Positions 43,101 through 50,089 of a stretch of 64,000 bases of DNA are shown one piece after another (position 1 is the stretch's first letter; each line of letters begins with the position of its first letter). Position numbers and translations under genes: made by a program. The stretch covers positions 28,108 to 92,107 of the IMG/VR virus record IMGVR_UViG_3300028178_000001. The stretch is one strand, 5' to 3'. The notes under the pieces were generated by a model, which was given only the letters and a program-made list of their open reading frames with translations, ran no database searches and was not told the DNA's origin. The stretch comes from a virus.

Positions 43101-45072
43101 AAATGAAGTGCTAGATTATTATGAAAATGAATATCTGCCAACGTTTAATGCCTTAAATGGAAACCGGAATGAAGATGAGCCGCCGAATGATGATCACTTT
43201 TTTAAGGTGCAGCAAGATTTAATAAAGGCAACGAGTGATTTGCCGTGGTATAAAGATAAGCACAGCGAATATTCAAAAGAAGTGGACGATAGTTTTGTAT
43301 CGCAGCACAGTGATTTAAAGAAATTCGCACAGTTAAATGAGAATGCACTCTCGATTCATAACAGCGGAGGGAAACAAATTATTTTTGCGATCAATACAGC
43401 ATTACACGATAAGATAAAGAGGGATTTAGTAAAATCGGGGATCCCGGAAAATGAAATTGTAATTGTAAACGGGAAGACGGTTAGCAGCTCGAGTAAAAGA
43501 TTACAGATAAGTAAAGCTTACAACGATGGAAAGTATAAGGTTGTAATTGGTAATTATGCGACAATGGGAGAAGGATTAAACTTTAATTACATGACAAGCG
43601 ACATTCATCACTTGCAACCAGCTTGGAACCATTTACAAATTGAACAAGGGAACGGGAGAGGGATACGGCAAGGGAATCCGTTAGACAGTGTAAATACGCA
43701 TTACTATTTGACGAAGGGGAGTATTGACGGATTTATGAATACCAAGATTATGGATAAGGCGGGAATGGTTGATAAGTTCTTAAAAGGAGAAACAAGCCGT
43801 TGGGATGATGAAGTACAATTAGAGGCTGATGAAATGATGATTGAGTTAGCTGATAACCCGGAGCAGGCAAAAGCATTGTTAGCGTTTAGGAATAAAAAAT
43901 TACAGGACGCACTTGCAGAACAGCAACGACAATCGAACTATAAACAGTTGGACCGACTTTATGAAGTAAAAAGGAAAATGGCAGGGATTGAGGAGAAGAC
44001 TTCCAAGAAATTTCAGATGATGCAGCAGGAAGAAAGAAGTTTAACCGAGAAACTTATTGAAGCAGATTTTGAGCATAAAGGAAAACTTGATCTTAATAGA
44101 ACGCCGGTAATACTCCCAGGAATAAATAAAGTTGTCCCAATTGGAAGTATTTTGGGAGGGAGTGACGGCGAATTTTATGTGGTTGAGGATTATGCGCCAT
44201 CTACCCAAAGAGTAAAGATAAGAACTTACAAAGCGGGGACGCAAGGGGATATGGTCGCAACACGGGCAATAAGCGCAAAAGATCTTGATAAAGAGTTTCC
44301 TGCTTTGTATAAGGAAACTGATTTGGATTTAGGCGGGATGTTTAATAAAATTATTGAGGATAATGACGAAGTAGGATTAAATTTTGTTGCTAAGATTCCG
44401 AAGGAAATTTTACAGGCAAACAAGGTAAAGCTTCTTGAAAAACTTAAGGAAAGCGATGAAGTGTTATATCAAACTATGGATGGGAATTATAATGTAGCTG
44501 ATTATGAAGACGCAAAAATAGAAATGGCAACCGAGGGAGGAAAGATCATTTTCCCACAGGAGAAAGTAGAATTCTCTAAGATACTTAATGAGCTGATAAA
44601 ACAGAATAAACCGCGTCAGCAGTACGGGCAAGAATATTCCCGGTTCAGAAGGTTTAAAAATTTAGCCGTCTCAATTTATGGTGAGAATTATGAGAACGCG
44701 ATTAAAAAAGAAATTAAGCGGTTGAACGGAGAAGCAACGGAAACAAGTGTAGCAATACATACAACGGGAGCGCAGTATAAAAAAGAGTTAATGCATCTCT
44801 ACGATAAAGGCTATCTAAGTGATTGGAATTATAAACAAATAACGCAGGGGAAAGCATGGGATGAAATGTCAATGTTTAACAATGCTCTTAGGGCAGAGTT
44901 TCTAGATGTTTACAATATTAAGGACGACTATGGGGAGTATAGAATAAACCCGAGTTTGATAACACCGGAAATGCTTGATAGGGCAAGGGCAATTGATGAA
45001 ATTAAGAGTGATGACAACAAAGATTTATTAGAGGATATACTTACAAATAAAATGAGAGGAGTAGCGGCATAA
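37111..45072 (+). CDS. DarB-like DNA methyltransferase-helicase polyprotein with intein
   Basis: The reading frame encodes 2653 aa. Residues about 60-155 look like the phage inorganic-pyrophosphatase-like domain (HIPYGYIRRTESVSDGEKID). The N6-adenine methyltransferase motif I (LEPS/CGTGIF) is split by a 391-aa intein at residue 455. Motif IV is GNCPFGKR, a variant of NPPF/NVPF. An SNF2-type helicase follows: GVGLGKTLEAL (about 1617), RDEAHDTKN (about 1790), ALTATPISNS, and QIEQGNGRGIRQGN (about 2176). The layout matches phage P1 DarB, an internal head protein that protects injected DNA from type I restriction. After splicing the protein would be 2262 aa. Confidence 0.88.
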   Translation: MKLFGRTIVKSKVIVENLDDKLKAEKTFKLQDRIYFKGLDIAVENKKGSIRRGVNDDGTKWETFMHIPYGYIRRTESVSDGEKIDCYIGENKDSEKVFIVNQNNPYTGKFDEQKCMLGFDTAEEAKKAYLKQYDNPKFFGSIKEMSFDEFKKKALSTEDKPKLLKAFGLMLKAFGTQLGMFDGVIEGQTKQKDGHTYEVRRSKKNPLVKRLFRADKEESKPKELSLFDQKVRVGSRQSAVGRKLQVESGKSKEDLLWEELESIKQARIDRPRKNDWDRQKKMLRIQDEIIKLGNDKKGGGNDHLGLSNYKDDLTMDNTPIAPEVLAGNVLSGYYDRKEPDYEEIEDLFNQPQEPKKETPKPKEPKAEIKAVKGKKNRKEINSKVEELLKTKKNEEMSAEDIELLAQYTGRGGLLGDTLEDISLNEFYTRKDEAEFIWDMIGKLGFKGGNVLEPSCFIKGTNIITEKGIKTIENIEIGDMVLTHRTIFQKVYNTTIKKTKEIVEIEIPNSPTTIQTTREHPFYAVKVPKCSIKHRPCHVGHSSNDEKCEKRWQEYTPQWIPVGELNQGDYIIDVFDKTEERKEFIELEIKNLLNSKTPERIAITEELLKIIGLYISQGCSDGNCVIFTIHEDRKELHDLIINYFNGLGIKATLKIKKNNKSIEIRVNSSPLARLLLENIGRLSFNKSIPGWLMKLSINQQKHLIWGLANGDGHIDKKNFFSYDTTSKNLAEQIKRIFYRQSIVPSYRTTKIKKGKKFINGREVISKHEMYHVIVAGFYFEKFLEIIYNQKNEKRAKSSSRTGFVRGNYAYIKLQKIRIKEVEETEVYNFSVESDESYCIQGATVHNCGTGIFVETAPEKALVTGIEIEETSGRIGQILHGNEHDIRIQSFEQFIKDYDNMGADLEGGEYDAIVGNCPFGKRGLSAMDDREKSDIKFHEQYFIDRGLDMLKPGGIMAMIVPTSIMDNQLNQWRGEINKKGEFLGAIRVPTGAFKHTDAQVTTDIVFFKKRPPEVIEHLNKLSKEELGEAYDDMVLDADFVSGNFFKNNSEYALGTETSGMFGMKIWKGDVTKADLEKVGELLNHEARDYNSLGIDVGKYGELEKELEPGDVKILNGRTYILNKNHRWERLKDQEVVLQNLPEDIKKLGIKSWDEWRIKSEDTAYLYGLNKDQLKLFGQTRIVNELDGYNGKSDFQTEYLTKGVILGLAVKDFRKELQDGRLSAEEAQIEAGKLKILLKDFIEKYGHPIDNLKLNKFFRNSGNTPLLDLAGSYDKNGNTIKMFDDPLSFYKVYQTKSEIGTVDRNDIVSVISFLFANNFPTDYQTVRGEYEGDGDIERELAYSDEIYFDEEGNYKPKEEVLYGYIYEKIDAWEKQRTELKKEAKNDKLSDKEKELNTQKMRKLEDQIIEAKTRANIREIKQLPIMLSDAGSIYDIGILNKYLEEKIGAHFLGELRKDEKSGFILPVDQSSANLYLSYADITKEGKSTEVKKDLRNLFNKDEHPLLFMILNKMNGLGLPALRTEGGIAKKEQVLQLETDFKQYLSDSEEADKIADTYNRLFNSYIQKTYDETPIEGIKHFAYDRVVGKDASGKDITGRDKAGGHTWATVRRMYEQGKGMIAHGVGLGKTLEALILVLLSKETGRVSKPSIVAPKSVLLNWVAEIEKWTQGVNYLLVGYRKDSTGAWIEETREEKELKLQRAANEEFDMILMSRDLFGTIDFSPGTKKNMLNELMDKYYPEGNRLSTFSDKNSKHAKNVKKKRDTLLRNLSSMMNIPGPLGGIYLDNIGIDLLVRDEAHDTKNLLVPMENEISGVNSSTSQRAMHNLFASKIIRGQNNDMGYFALTATPISNSPLEVFNMMVPFAEKELEKLNVQNMDDFIGRFADIDNIPTTNADGRVFVKNKFAGWKSAEALRNTFFRFVDYKTKDDVESVKANIKFPKEKAGNVLSDLNEGQRELVKHCKLRLWALSSRKFDKDSGELVFDADKLQEKVANGLISQNEANEVLDYYENEYLPTFNALNGNRNEDEPPNDDHFFKVQQDLIKATSDLPWYKDKHSEYSKEVDDSFVSQHSDLKKFAQLNENALSIHNSGGKQIIFAINTALHDKIKRDLVKSGIPENEIVIVNGKTVSSSSKRLQISKAYNDGKYKVVIGNYATMGEGLNFNYMTSDIHHLQPAWNHLQIEQGNGRGIRQGNPLDSVNTHYYLTKGSIDGFMNTKIMDKAGMVDKFLKGETSRWDDEVQLEADEMMIELADNPEQAKALLAFRNKKLQDALAEQQRQSNYKQLDRLYEVKRKMAGIEEKTSKKFQMMQQEERSLTEKLIEADFEHKGKLDLNRTPVILPGINKVVPIGSILGGSDGEFYVVEDYAPSTQRVKIRTYKAGTQGDMVATRAISAKDLDKEFPALYKETDLDLGGMFNKIIEDNDEVGLNFVAKIPKEILQANKVKLLEKLKESDEVLYQTMDGNYNVADYEDAKIEMATEGGKIIFPQEKVEFSKILNELIKQNKPRQQYGQEYSRFRRFKNLAVSIYGENYENAIKKEIKRLNGEATETSVAIHTTGAQYKKELMHLYDKGYLSDWNYKQITQGKAWDEMSMFNNALRAEFLDVYNIKDDYGEYRINPSLITPEMLDRARAIDEIKSDDNKDLLEDILTNKMRGVAA
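37802..37871 (+). repeat. In-frame heptamer repeat burst in DarB-like gene
   Basis: Degenerate 7-bp units (gcagtag, then gaaagtg and gaaagtc types) run through the coding sequence without breaking the frame, encoding a Ser/Arg/Gln/Val-rich linker (GSRQSAVGRKLQVESGKS). This resembles intergenic heptamer repeats and probably inserted into a tolerant linker. Confidence 0.6.
38473..39645 (+). mobile_element. Intein with LAGLIDADG homing endonuclease in methyltransferase motif I
   Basis: The 391-residue intein starts at Cys 455 (after EPS) and ends in VHN before the extein +1 Cys. Block A is CFIKGTNIITEKGIKTIENI, block B TTREHPFY, block F VYNFSVESDESYCI and block G ATVHN/C. The endonuclease has two LAGLIDADG-like helices, LLKIIGLYISQGC and LIWGLANGDGHID. 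A Cys/His group (PKCSIKHRPCHVGH...CEKRW) between blocks A and B is unusual and could bind zinc. Removal restores VLEPSCGTGIF, the SAM-binding motif. All splicing residues are present, so it should be active. Confidence 0.95.
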
Positions 45073-45452
45073 TGGGACTAAGAGAAAAAGTTGAGCAATT
45101 ACTTAGCACATGGATACAAACGGAAGACGGAACGGGAACGTTTAAGCTTACCGGACCATATTGGGAAGTGTTATACCCGATATTGGAAAAGCATGAGCCG
45201 GATCTGTTAAAGAAGTATGAGAACAAATTGCAGGAACGGTTTGAAAACTTCAATGAAGAAGTTAGAGCGAAAGTTTCCTCCGGGGATGAGGGACAAGACT
45301 ACATTAACGCCATCAACTATATGAACGAGCGAGAACGGCAGTACGCAAATAATAGCGATGTTCATTATGTTGATATTGATGGTGATGGTGATGATTATGC
45401 TTATATCCCGAATGAGAGCATTGACCAGAGTGAACATTTTGGGAGAGAGTAA
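45072..45452 (+). CDS. Hypothetical acidic protein
   Basis: The 126-aa product starts at TAATG on the DarB-like stop. It has a helical N-terminus and a Asp-rich motif DIDGDGDDYAYIP near the C-terminus that could bind calcium. The coupling suggests association with the DarB-like protein. No family is recognised. Confidence 0.55.
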   Translation: MGLREKVEQLLSTWIQTEDGTGTFKLTGPYWEVLYPILEKHEPDLLKKYENKLQERFENFNEEVRAKVSSGDEGQDYINAINYMNERERQYANNSDVHYVDIDGDGDDYAYIPNESIDQSEHFGRE

Positions 45453-45466
45453 AACCTCACCCCTTG

Positions 45467-45491
45467 CCCCTCTCCTTATGAAGGAGAGGGG
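45467..45491. repeat. Palindrome cccctctcctt...aaggagagggg
   Basis: Eleven-bp arms with a 3-nt loop, flanked by cctcacccctt. A near-identical element lies at 58297-58321 and a diverged one at 46268-46290, all in gaps between transcription units. It has no T-run and is read as a host-type interspersed repeat. Confidence 0.65.
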
Positions 45492-45559
45492 GATAGAATA
45501 TTAGAAGGAGCTTGTTCACGGGAAAAGACAAATCTAAAACGTAGGATAGGAATAGAACC

Positions 45560-46036
45560 ATGCAGATTTGTGATGTGGACGAGGAATTGTTAGAACAACT
45601 GATAAAAGAATTTACAGATGAGTTTGGTGAGGAAGTGCTGAAGGAGGTTTACCGATTTCACCGGAAGCTAGCGAATAGAATTAATGTTAAGAATTTCCCG
45701 GCGGCGGAGATTTATCACAGACTTTTGATAAAAAACTTACACGAAGATAAGTATGCAAAGATGAGTGTACGTGAAATTGCGGCAATCGAAAAGATAAGCG
45801 AAGGTACGGTTTATAATATCTTAAGAAAAGCTTGCCGGATAAAAAAGCCGATTTATCAATATTCGGTGAAAGGTAAATTATTAAAAAAGTGGGAGAGCGC
45901 CAATGCTGTTGAAAGGAGTTTGGGGCATTCAGCGGGTAATATTAGGGATGGATGCAGGACAGGGCGAATGATATATGGTTTTATTTGGAAATACAAGGAG
46001 TTGACAGGAAAAGAGCTTTTATCAATTAGGAATTAG
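45560..46036 (+). CDS. HTH plus NUMOD1 DNA-binding protein
   Basis: The 158-aa product has a helical N-terminus with a helix-turn-helix (SVREIAAIEKISEGTVYNIL, about residues 73-92). A C-terminal NUMOD1-type module follows: IYQYSVKGKLLKKWESANA, then GNIRDGCR and YGFIWKY. NUMOD1 normally targets homing endonucleases to DNA, but no nuclease domain is present. The HTH resembles Mor/C-type activators only loosely. It could be a regulator built from homing-endonuclease parts, or a nuclease remnant. Similar segments flank the gene (45502-45540 and 46064-46113). Confidence 0.65.
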   Translation: MQICDVDEELLEQLIKEFTDEFGEEVLKEVYRFHRKLANRINVKNFPAAEIYHRLLIKNLHEDKYAKMSVREIAAIEKISEGTVYNILRKACRIKKPIYQYSVKGKLLKKWESANAVERSLGHSAGNIRDGCRTGRMIYGFIWKYKELTGKELLSIRN

Positions 46037-46057
46037 GAATTAGGGATTAGGAATTAA
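46022..46057 (+). repeat. Heptamer tract (GAATTAG)n
   Basis: Four to five copies of gaattag, one degenerate (gggattag), overlap the stop region of the NUMOD1 gene. Confidence 0.65.
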
Positions 46058-46206
46058 AAAAAATAGAAGGAGCAGTTCGTGGAATGTCCTATTTGTAAAG
46101 CGAAAAGACAAATTTAGTTTAAAAGTGTAAAGCTTTGGGGTTACATATTTTCCATACATAATAATTTACATATTCTACGTGCTTATTTGCGCGAGGGCAA
46201 AGAGTT

Positions 46207-46249
46207 AAACCTCCGGAGTTTTGAAATCTTCGGAGGTTTTTTTGTTTTT
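46207..46249 (+). terminator. Intrinsic terminator
   Basis: aaacctccg (46207-46215) pairs with cggaggttt (46231-46239), extended by inner gag/ctt pairing, followed by TTTTTTGTTTTT. A clear rho-independent terminator closes the block upstream of the capsid genes. Confidence 0.85.
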
Positions 46250-46267
46250 AAAGCGAACCCCACCTAG

Positions 46268-46290
46268 CCTCCCCTTTAAGAAAGGAGAGG
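46268..46290. repeat. Diverged palindrome cctcccctt...aaggagagg
   Basis: A shorter relative of the elements at 45467 and 58297. It is followed 38 bases later by the leader repeat, the same order as at 58297-58382. Confidence 0.5.
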
Positions 46291-46327
46291 AAATATAACA
46301 CATAAAAGAACTTACCTATTAACTTTC

Positions 46328-46369
46328 TTTAAATTTCAACCCTTCGGAGAGAAACGCATTCCTTAAATA
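46328..46369 (+). promoter_or_regulatory. Leader repeat upstream of protease-scaffold gene
   Basis: ttcaacccttcggagagaaa inside a 42-bp segment ending ttccttaaata recurs at 58341-58382. Both copies lie shortly before structural gene blocks, so a promoter or leader function is plausible. Confidence 0.45.
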
Positions 46370-46394
46370 TGCAATAAAAAAAGAGTAAATAATT

Positions 46395-47771
46395 TTGGAT
46401 AACAAGTTTGAATTTTTCGCACCGGCTTATTTGGCTAAAAGCGGAAGTAAAACCGAACCATATAAAGTTGGTGGGATTATTTCTACTGAAGAACGAGATA
46501 CAGATGGGGAAATAATGAAAAGTATTGACTGGGGTTATTTCACTTCCGGGTTTGGCAAAATAAAATATGAACATAAAGAAGTTTCCGAACCACACTGCAT
46601 AATGGGCTTCCCGACAGGATTGAAAAAGAGTGGTAAGAAATGGATTTTTGAAGGAGAGTTGGTTGCGTTCGATCCGGATTTACCCCACGAAAAATTGACA
46701 CAACCACAACAATTTGCAAAATCAACTGTAGCATTATTGCAAAATATGGAAGAGTTCAATAAACGACATCCGAACACAACGCAAAAAGCGGGGTGGAGTA
46801 TAGAAGGTGAATATCTTTCTAAGAGCAAAAGTGGGGATGTTGCGGCTCGGGCGGTAAATGTAGTGTTCACGACAAAACCCCGGAACAGAGGAACGTTTGC
46901 AGAATTAAGAAAGAGTTTGGAAGTAGGATACGGAATGGCACCGGGAGGACAAACCGGATTTGGAGCTACAAGAAAAGAATCAATTGATCATAACATTAAA
47001 CTAAATGGAGTTACAAAAATGGAAACGAAAAATGATGTTTACAAAAAATGTTTAGCCAAAGGCATGACCCCGGAACAGGCGAAGAAAGAGGCAGACGATT
47101 TTGAAACAAAGCAAAAAGGGGAGATGAACGAAAGTTTTGAAACCGCTGCAAAGTCATTAGGCACAGCGAAATTATCTCTTCAAAAATCGCTTGATACGGC
47201 GAAATCAATCTCCGATGTAGAGATTGATATTGATATCAAAGCTCAAGAAAAAAGTTTGCAGAAATCAATTGCGCTGATGAATAAAGGCGGGGAAGATGCG
47301 GACATTTCCGAGTATCTTGAAAAATCCTCTGAAGTTTCATTAACCGCGCTTAAAGCGATGGACGCGATTAATCAGAAAATTGATTTGCTTGCGAAATCGA
47401 TTGAGTTATTTGCCGAAGGACAACTTGGACAAATTGCCGGTAACGAGCACCTCGTTAAATCAATCGATGTTGCGAATAACCAAATAGAAGACCAGAGAAT
47501 GGGTCTAGTTGCTTTATACAACCAACTAAGAAAAAGCGGCGGCAATAGATTGTTGACGGACAATATCAAATTTGTTGAGAACAATAAGGACGTAGGAACA
47601 GGAGCAGAATTGAACAAAGCTCAAAAAATTAAAGTGCTTGAAAAATTGGTTGTAGAAAAATCAGTTGATGAAGTAGTTCTAGTTGATTTTTGCGCCGGTG
47701 GAACACAGGCAACTTTGCCGGAAAATGTTGAACAGCTGGTGAAATCAAAAGCTGTTGACATGTTTAAGTAA
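46395..47771 (+). CDS. Prohead protease-scaffold fusion (XkdF-like)
   Basis: The 458-aa product probably starts at TTG 46395. The N-terminal 160 residues have VGGIISTEERDTDGEIM, KIKYEHKEVSEPHCIMGFP and GWSIEGEY, fitting XkdF-like serine proteases of phage heads. The rest is helical and Lys/Glu/Ser-rich, like a scaffold. Between them (about residues 172-203) is SLEVGYGMAPGGQTGFGATR, closely matching the N-terminus of the capsid protein. The product would drive prohead assembly and then cleave scaffold and capsid. It precedes the major capsid gene. Confidence 0.8.
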   Translation: MDNKFEFFAPAYLAKSGSKTEPYKVGGIISTEERDTDGEIMKSIDWGYFTSGFGKIKYEHKEVSEPHCIMGFPTGLKKSGKKWIFEGELVAFDPDLPHEKLTQPQQFAKSTVALLQNMEEFNKRHPNTTQKAGWSIEGEYLSKSKSGDVAARAVNVVFTTKPRNRGTFAELRKSLEVGYGMAPGGQTGFGATRKESIDHNIKLNGVTKMETKNDVYKKCLAKGMTPEQAKKEADDFETKQKGEMNESFETAAKSLGTAKLSLQKSLDTAKSISDVEIDIDIKAQEKSLQKSIALMNKGGEDADISEYLEKSSEVSLTALKAMDAINQKIDLLAKSIELFAEGQLGQIAGNEHLVKSIDVANNQIEDQRMGLVALYNQLRKSGGNRLLTDNIKFVENNKDVGTGAELNKAQKIKVLEKLVVEKSVDEVVLVDFCAGGTQATLPENVEQLVKSKAVDMFK

Positions 47772-47777
47772 GAAAAG

Positions 47778-47789
47778 GTTAACACATAA
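47778..47789 (+). promoter_or_regulatory. GTTAACACATAA motif, candidate late promoter
   Basis: gttaacacataa lies 52 bases before the capsid ATG (47841), in a 69-bp gap, and would give the capsid gene its own strong promoter. Confidence 0.5.
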
Positions 47790-47840
47790 GAAAGTTTAAT
47801 AACTAACTTTTTAAAAATAAAAAACTATTGGAGTAATAAA

Positions 47841-49262
47841 ATGGACGATTTAATGTTTGGCGAACAATACGCAAATAGCGGTGCTTCGACAATGAAAGAC
47901 CTCCAGGACTTAGCCAAAGCACTTGAGGTTGGCTATGCGATGGGGACAACGGACCAAGCCGGGTTCGCGGCCACGAGACTGGAGAGTCTTGACCCGGTTG
48001 TAAAATGGCTGACACTCAATGAATCTTCACCGGCTTTTTTTAGAGCAATGAGAAAAGGTAAGGCATCTAGCACGGTTGAAGAATTTGTAACGATGAATGA
48101 AGTTGGTGACGCCAATTTTTATGCTGAAGGCGGAATCCCGGATGAATACGATGAAGATATCCGAAGAGAATTTGAGCAGGTGAAATACATCGGAACAGTA
48201 GGGAAAATACCTTTGCAAGCATTGATGGTGAAGAGCAATACCAACAATGAAGCTTTGATAACAAGAGCAAAAGCACTTGCTATTATGAAAACCGCAGACA
48301 GCAAAATGATCTACGGCGATTCCGGACGAAATCCTTACGAATGGAACGGATATTACAAACAATTCAAAGCCAAGGCGAAAAATCTTAACCAGAACACAAT
48401 TGATTTGCGCGGCAAACGTATTAGACCGGAAACCCTTAATGAATCTGTAAAGATTATTGCGGATAACTGGGGGAACCCAAATAACGCGAAGTGTTGGATG
48501 AGCGCAAATGATTTTCAATACTATACTGATGAATTGTTAGCGGGTAGAAGATTTGTTACGGGAAGCTCAGAAGCTCGTGATCTTATTGCCGCTGCAAGAA
48601 AATTCGAGTTAGGAAACGGAAAGGGAAATATTGAAACCGATATTCTCTTGAAGTACAAAGGGCAAAATTACATCGGCGCAGAATACCCAAAAACAAACAC
48701 CGCAGGGACAGTATTTGCCGCAACAAACAGCAAAGCACCGGCAACGTTAGACTCAGGTAGCGCCTCTATCTCTATTGATTCAGATGCAGCTACACAGCTT
48801 GACGCAGCAACTTATGACTATGCATTTGTTCCGGTAAATAGATTTGGATCTGGAAAAGCCTTTGAACTGAAGACTAATGTTGTTGCAGCTTCTAAACGTT
48901 GTACGTTTACGTTGACTGATAACGGATCACCGGCGGGACAAGAAGCCACGAGTTTTGATGTTTACCGCAAACTTTCATCCGCTGCTGCAATTACAAGTTA
49001 TAGATATTTGGTCTCATTTACCGCTGCAGAAGTAAAGATCGATAACGGCGAATGGATACCGGGGTCAACAAACATCTTTGTTTGGGATTGGGACTTTGAA
49101 CAAGTGCTCGATTTCCGGCAATTGCTACCAATGACCAAAATGGAATTAGCAAGAATTGATGATTCCAAACGTTGGATGCAAAAGCTATGGGCTGTACCGA
49201 TCCTTGCAGCACCGAACAAAATGGTGATGATAAAGAACGCAGGTTCAACAGCTTGGTCTTAA
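47841..49262 (+). CDS. Major capsid protein
   Basis: The 473-aa product starts at ATG 47841 after TTGGAG. The N-terminal 55 residues contain LEVGYAMGTTDQAGFAATR, shared with the protease-scaffold protein. The core resembles HK97-fold capsid proteins of this head type, with LINE-like segments DLIAAARKFELGNGKG and WDFEQVLDFRQLLPM. Residues about 300-400 form an inserted beta-sandwich-like region (FVPVNRFGSGKA, TSFDVYRKLS), probably an exposed Ig/FN3-type domain. Position after the scaffold and between a promoter-like motif and a terminator-like hairpin supports the call. Confidence 0.82.
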   Translation: MDDLMFGEQYANSGASTMKDLQDLAKALEVGYAMGTTDQAGFAATRLESLDPVVKWLTLNESSPAFFRAMRKGKASSTVEEFVTMNEVGDANFYAEGGIPDEYDEDIRREFEQVKYIGTVGKIPLQALMVKSNTNNEALITRAKALAIMKTADSKMIYGDSGRNPYEWNGYYKQFKAKAKNLNQNTIDLRGKRIRPETLNESVKIIADNWGNPNNAKCWMSANDFQYYTDELLAGRRFVTGSSEARDLIAAARKFELGNGKGNIETDILLKYKGQNYIGAEYPKTNTAGTVFAATNSKAPATLDSGSASISIDSDAATQLDAATYDYAFVPVNRFGSGKAFELKTNVVAASKRCTFTLTDNGSPAGQEATSFDVYRKLSSAAAITSYRYLVSFTAAEVKIDNGEWIPGSTNIFVWDWDFEQVLDFRQLLPMTKMELARIDDSKRWMQKLWAVPILAAPNKMVMIKNAGSTAWS

Positions 49263-49285
49263 CGGATTCTAACTAACAAATTTCT

Positions 49286-49321
49286 ATTCCCCTCTTCTGT
49301 ATTTATGCGGCGGAGGGGAAT
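49286..49321 (+). terminator. Terminator-like hairpin after capsid gene
   Basis: attcccctc (49286-49294) pairs with gaggggaat (49313-49321); the 18-nt loop includes gcggcg. There is only a weak T tract (cttaatt), so termination may be partial. Confidence 0.5.
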
Positions 49322-49350
49322 CTTAATTAAAACATTTCAGAGGCTATAAA

Positions 49351-49710
49351 ATGATTAAACATACATATCTTAACAATTTAACGTTAAATGTCCCGGTTTC
49401 CATTCATAAAACGGGCAAACTCCATTTAGATGAAGACGGTTGTATAACCGAGGAATTAAGTTTTGAGCAGGAAAAGGAATTAATCGATCATCCGGATTTT
49501 GTTACAGTGGAAAGTGAAACGATTTTGCCGAAGCTTGGGACGGGTGAGAGTGCTGAAAGCAAAACCGAGGGACAAGGTGAAATTAAACCTGACCCTGAAT
49601 TTAAAGAAGGAGATACCAAAATTGTAGGCGGGAAAGGGTTTATTTACAAAAAGAATAAAGCCGAGGTTTTAACGTGGTTACGTCACCCCGAAATTGACGA
49701 AAAAGGGTAA
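49351..49710 (+). CDS. Hypothetical protein downstream of capsid
   Basis: The 119-aa product is acidic with a Gly/Glu-rich middle (GESAESKTEGQGEIKPD). The N-terminal half has SIHKTGKLHLDEDGCITEEL. Small proteins at this position are often head-completion or decoration accessories, but no family is recognised. Confidence 0.6.
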   Translation: MIKHTYLNNLTLNVPVSIHKTGKLHLDEDGCITEELSFEQEKELIDHPDFVTVESETILPKLGTGESAESKTEGQGEIKPDPEFKEGDTKIVGGKGFIYKKNKAEVLTWLRHPEIDEKG

Positions 49711-49714
49711 GCAA

Positions 49715-50080
49715 ATGTTAGTAATAGAGGTATTGATTTATCTTGCCGCTGTTTTTTTACTTACGGCATTAGGTGCGTTACTTTTTCTAATTTTTACTCC
49801 TCCTTATAGAGAAAAATTATTGAAACGGTTAGATACCATGCTATCTGAAAAGGATGGGTATTGGAGTAGTACACGTTTCAGATTTCTCTTGGAAACTCTT
49901 GTAGCCAACGCCGCGTTTTGGGGATTAGTAATTTTTCTAACCATAAAAAACAACAAGTTTCCCAATATTCCGGAAAGTATATTAATTGCTTACGGAGGGA
50001 TACAAATAATTTCAGCCGTGTTAAAATTTAAGCAGAAAACTATTGAGAGCGAGCCCACAGAACCGATAGAAGAGAAGTAG
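49715..50080 (+). CDS. Small membrane protein, holin-like candidate
   Basis: I start it at ATG 49715 after AAAGGGTAAG. The 121-aa product has hydrophobic segments at about residues 3-27 (VLIYLAAVFLLTALGALLFL), 57-72 (LVANAAFWGLVIFLT) and 84-98 (ILIAYGGIQIISAVL), with a charged C-terminal tail. Three membrane segments and a charged tail fit class I holins. The gene lies far from the endolysin (59502), so the call is tentative. Confidence 0.5.
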   Translation: MLVIEVLIYLAAVFLLTALGALLFLIFTPPYREKLLKRLDTMLSEKDGYWSSTRFRFLLETLVANAAFWGLVIFLTIKNNKFPNIPESILIAYGGIQIISAVLKFKQKTIESEPTEPIEEK

Positions 50081-50089
50081 AGATGTGCA

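Larger units (their letters stand above)
46037..46394 (+). other. Intergenic region before protease-scaffold gene
   Basis: This 358-bp gap holds the end of a heptamer tract (to about 46057), a 12-codon Cys-containing ORF fragment from GTG 46079, an AT-rich stretch with repeated ttacatatt words (46140-46178), an intrinsic terminator (46207-46249), a diverged interspersed palindrome (46268-46290) and a 42-bp leader repeat (46328-46369) shared with 58341-58382. No complete gene is visible. Confidence 0.6.

Noticed and set aside
45452-46394. tRNA or other classical RNA gene in the gaps
   Set aside because: No cloverleaf with T-loop consensus could be found by eye in this or other gaps; a tRNA scan would be decisive.
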